From positions 43,221,553-43,285,552 of the forward strand of contig NW_024037069.1 of assembly GCF_015706575.1 (NCBI RefSeq): a stretch of 64,000 nt of DNA. The letters are read 5' to 3'. The stretch comes from Patiria miniata (taxonomy: Eukaryota; Echinodermata; Asteroidea; Valvatida; Asterinidae). Shown here one piece after another: positions 61,701-64,000 of this stretch. Position numbers and translations under genes: made by a program. Position 1 is the stretch's first letter. Every line of letters starts with the position of its first letter. A model generated the notes under the pieces. The model searched no databases and had not been told where the DNA came from. It was given only the letters and a program-made list of their open reading frames with translations.

Positions 61701-63867
61701 TGAATGAAATACGACGATCCGCCAAAGTTGACCTTGACATCGCCATCTTTGTCCACCATGACGACTTCGCCGACCTTTCCCATGAACTGAGATATAGAGA
61801 AAATGAACAAAATACGAAACATCTTTTGATATCCTTTGTCCTCGAGATCCATTTTTTCACGTGAATATTATATTTTAACTACCAAGGGTGTATACGCTAA
61901 CATTCAGATTAATCAACCGTACCTATAGGCTCCGTGCGCCAACAAAAGAGGGCGCTTATTTGCCTTTTTTGAGAGCTCCGTGGACGGACGGACACACAGC
62001 GTGCGCGTACTGTACCATACTGAGGTGTACTCGTGCACGCAGCCCGTAGTCCTAACCACAGACGTACCGGTATGTCCGTGGGCCTACTCAGCCATGAAAT
62101 TAAAACCTGATATCTGTCTTACATCTGTGATTTCTTCGTTCCAGCCACACCTCTGTAGGTGCAGTTCCTTGAGCTTCAAATGGTCCATGTCCAGCAAACG
62201 GACCTTGTCTCCGGTGTCCAGGTAAGAGTGGGCTTTGGTCTCATCTATGTCGATGCAAAGATCAAAGATTCAGGCAGGTACTTGTCATGTTTGTATACTG
62301 TATTTATTAAAGTAGATGTTACACGACGCTTAACCCGAGAACTCGCTGCATTGACTCGATTCAGAAGTGATACGTCGGTCAGGAACTTAAATGTAAAGTT
62401 TTAAGAGAGACAATATGGACATTATACCACAAAATTGCAATTAACGCTTAAGGGGGGACCGGGCATAGCAGGCATGGACAACTCGGTGAAACAAGTGTTT
62501 GTATACTATCGTTTCGGTTTGCGGTAACACCATGTGGTAATAACTACTGTCGCTCAGTAGCTGTTTAGTTCTGATAAGAACTTGTCCAGTTTATTATCAA
62601 CTTTCGCTAAGTTTGTCTTATTAGTTCTGGTAAGAACAGTCCTGCTTATTTGTAAAAGTACTGTCTCAACGTTTCGACTAGCCTGCTCTACTCATCGTCA
62701 GTGTGACGATGATTAGAGCAGGCTATATTCTGTCATCGTCAGTCTGACGATGACAAGAGCAGGCTAGTCGAAACGTTGAGACCAAAGACAAGTTCTATTA
62801 GAACTAAGCAGGACTGTTCTTAGAACTAAAAACAACTTAGCAAAAGTTGACAATAAGTAGGACAAGTTCTTATCAGAACTAAACATCTACTGAGCGACAG
62901 TAGTTATTACCACATGGTGTTTATATCGCAAACCGAAACGATACATGCAAAGCTTAAACGTTTCTGTATCGCATTCAATCCTGATTGGCTAAAAGCTTTA
63001 GGAAAAAACGAACAATGTTATGCGTATATTGGCCGAAACGTTCTTAGGATATGGTTACGCATACGATAAGATTTGCACCATTGGGAAACCGACCTGATAA
63101 CAGAACTATTTGAACACTTACCGAGCCTCGGGAGGTGCTCAATGTAGAAATCTCCCATAGTTTCTCTCTCCGTGTATTGCACGTCGACTTTGCCTTTGTG
63201 GCCCCGTCGGTATTGGCTGGCAGAACCGTTGGGCCACCGAACGGAGACCCAGGAACGATAAGTTCCCTCCGCGCTACACACTTGGCTCACAGTACCAACT
63301 TTGCCGTCCCCACCTGATTTACCGTAAGAAATCGACGATCAGGAAAAACGACGCCATAATAGAGTTGTAGGGTTACAACTGTTTAATTTCACCTTTTGGA
63401 GACCTGTTATCGTAATTGTTTTCGAACGTCAGGAGATGCCGGACATCAGGCGAAATTTTGGTGTCACAATTAGGTTATATTTCTTGCTCTTAGTCTTATT
63501 AGTAAGAATACCAAAATTCGTGGAAAAATGATAAGGGTTAGGGCACATTTAAGTTGGAAAAATCCCCCTAAGGTACCATTCTCCGTAAATTTTAATGTTC
63601 AGTATATGTTGCCCTGATTTAGGAGTATATAGCTTTATATTGTTTTCAAAAATATATAAATATACAACAATAAGCACAAACATGTGCACCATCTTTTGCG
63701 TTTACATGGAGATTAACAGAGGATTATCTGAACTCCTTATTTTCCTTTATATCCCCATACCATCTTGATCTTCCCATTCCCAATCGGGTCCTCGCACCAC
63801 TCGGGCTCCCACACAAATGCCGATAGACCGGCATTTGACGGCACCAGATCGACAGGGAACTTCAAAC
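55701..63867 (-). CDS. Mind bomb (MIB)-type E3 ubiquitin ligase, partial
   Basis: MIB ligases ubiquitinate the cytoplasmic tails of Notch ligands and drive their endocytosis. Exons in transcript order: 63867-63761, 63313-63122, 62244-62123, 61786-61648 (or 61639), 60722-60568, 59829-59678, 59171-59006, 58341-58187, 57546-57420, 57231-57028, 55896-55701; every junction phase agrees. The first two give the second MIB/HERC2 domain (GARVVRGPDWEWEDQDGGDG, YRRGHKGKVDVQY). The next two give the MIB repeat (GDKVRLLDMDHLKLKEL, FMGKVGEVVMVDKDGDVKV). Then come about eight ankyrin repeats (QTPLQAAVHHGH, FTPLHQSIVKGH, FNSLHHAALCGN, FTALHIAAQNG, QTALHLAVDNAH, GDTSLHLVM) and NVLDVCPNPGVENLL, which in MIBs precedes the RING fingers. 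The first MIB/HERC2 and ZZ domains lie past the right edge. No RING exon was found below 55701. MIB1 versus MIB2 cannot be settled. Confidence 0.93.
56030..56256. mobile_element. Fold-back MITE rich in GTTTAG/CTAAAC
   Basis: TACACTCTAAAAACTGTG at the left and CACAGTTTTTACAGTGTA at the right are inverted; GTTTAGCAATTAAACAC is matched exactly inverted. The interior is a chain of CTAAACA and TGTTTAG words. A TA at each end may be the target. In a MIB intron. Confidence 0.8.
58463..58735. repeat. Array of a 16-bp unit in both orientations
   Basis: About fourteen variants of CCTCATAAGTCCGACG, roughly nine forward and five inverted, in 270 bp, separated by short unique pieces. Forward and inverted units can pair into long stems. 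It lies in the MIB intron between exons 59006 and 58341. Confidence 0.9.
59880..60170 (-). repeat. tRNA-derived SINE, minus strand
   Basis: On the minus strand a perfect A-box TGGTGTAGTGG (60155-60165) and B-box GTTTGATTC (60112-60120) are 34 bp apart, followed by a non-tRNA body. In a MIB intron. Different family from the SINE at 2049. Confidence 0.7.
60786..60950. mobile_element. Fold-back MITE in a MIB intron
   Basis: CATTAAAATAAGGATTTAC at the left pairs with GTAAATCTTTATTTTAATG at the right. Pairing continues through GTAGCACCATG, ACAAA.CTC and GAGGTTCTG nearly to the centre. 165 bp; a short loop remains. Confidence 0.8.
62507..62943. mobile_element. 437-bp near-complete palindrome (MITE)
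   Basis: Outer arms TATCGTTTCGGTTTGCG with ACACCATGTGG are inverted at the other end (CCACATGGTGT, CGCAAACCGAAACGATA). Pairing continues through ACTACTGTCGCTCAGTAG, GTTCTGATAAGAACTTGTCC and CAACGTTTCGACTAGCCTGC to the centre near 62727. Non-coding. The segment near 38829-38960 (TTTGCGGTAACACC...CGACGTTTCGAACAG) is a diverged half of a related element. Confidence 0.9.
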
Positions 63868-64000
63868 CTGAAACAAATATTTAAACATGTTTTAAACATG
63901 TTAGTATTGTGTCTGATTTTAACACAACACAAAGAATATTGTATGCATACTGCGCAATACAATGTACCTCATTTGTATATCAATATACCTGATTACAATA

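Noticed and set aside
61586..61860. Small gene starting MDLEDKGYQ on the minus strand
   Set aside because: The part from FMGKVGEVV onward is a MIB exon with an AG acceptor at 61787; the upstream part is intron read through.

Overview
This is eukaryotic, intron-rich genomic DNA, most likely from an echinoderm. The supports are: replication-dependent histone H4 and H3.2 genes with the metazoan 3' stem-loop, an H4 carrying Cys at position 73 (a substitution I recall from sea-urchin H4), a Death-Death-NACHT receptor of the kind expanded in sea urchins, and a dense load of short inverted-repeat transposons. Species cannot be fixed from the window.

Layout. (1) 41-160 (-): first coding exon of an EF-hand-like gene running off the left edge. 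(2) 1545-9430 (+): PGS1, mitochondrial phosphatidylglycerophosphate synthase, reconstructed as ten exons with consistent splice phases and one apparent missing base in a C run at 4502-4506. (3) About 9.9-25.0 kb: a repeat-dominated zone with at least seven copies of a complex repeat, a fold-back element packed with 21-bp palindromic units, Harbinger-, hAT- and piggyBac-like MITEs, and the H4 gene (19791-20102). (4) 25819-26229 (+): histone H3.2 with CCAAT and TATA boxes. (5) 29543-30898 (-): a single-exon C2H2 zinc-finger gene whose four central fingers have lost zinc ligands. (6) 31-39 kb: no recognisable gene, scattered repeats. (7) 39037-49420 (-): an NLR gene with a duplicated, phase-symmetric Death-domain exon and a NACHT ATPase; the intron between the two Death exons holds a decayed LINE broken by two hAT MITEs, with a third MITE beside it. 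(8) 55701-63867 (-): eleven exons of a mind bomb (MIB)-type E3 ubiquitin ligase (MIB/HERC2 domain, MIB repeats, ankyrin repeats). Its N-terminus lies beyond the right edge and no RING exon was recognised downstream.

The genes are unrelated in function: cardiolipin synthesis, chromatin, innate immune sensing, Notch-ligand-type ubiquitination. Most unusual structure is in the repeats, especially (a) the foldback element with twenty-odd 21-bp palindromic units, (b) a 16-bp inverted-unit array in a MIB intron whose core word recurs in a PGS1 intron, (c) 11-bp iteron-like direct repeats heading each copy of the 12.4-18.4 kb repeat, and (d) a piggyBac-like insertion whose empty site is preserved in sister copies in the same window. 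No prokaryotic-type system, CRISPR array or virus gene was recognised.
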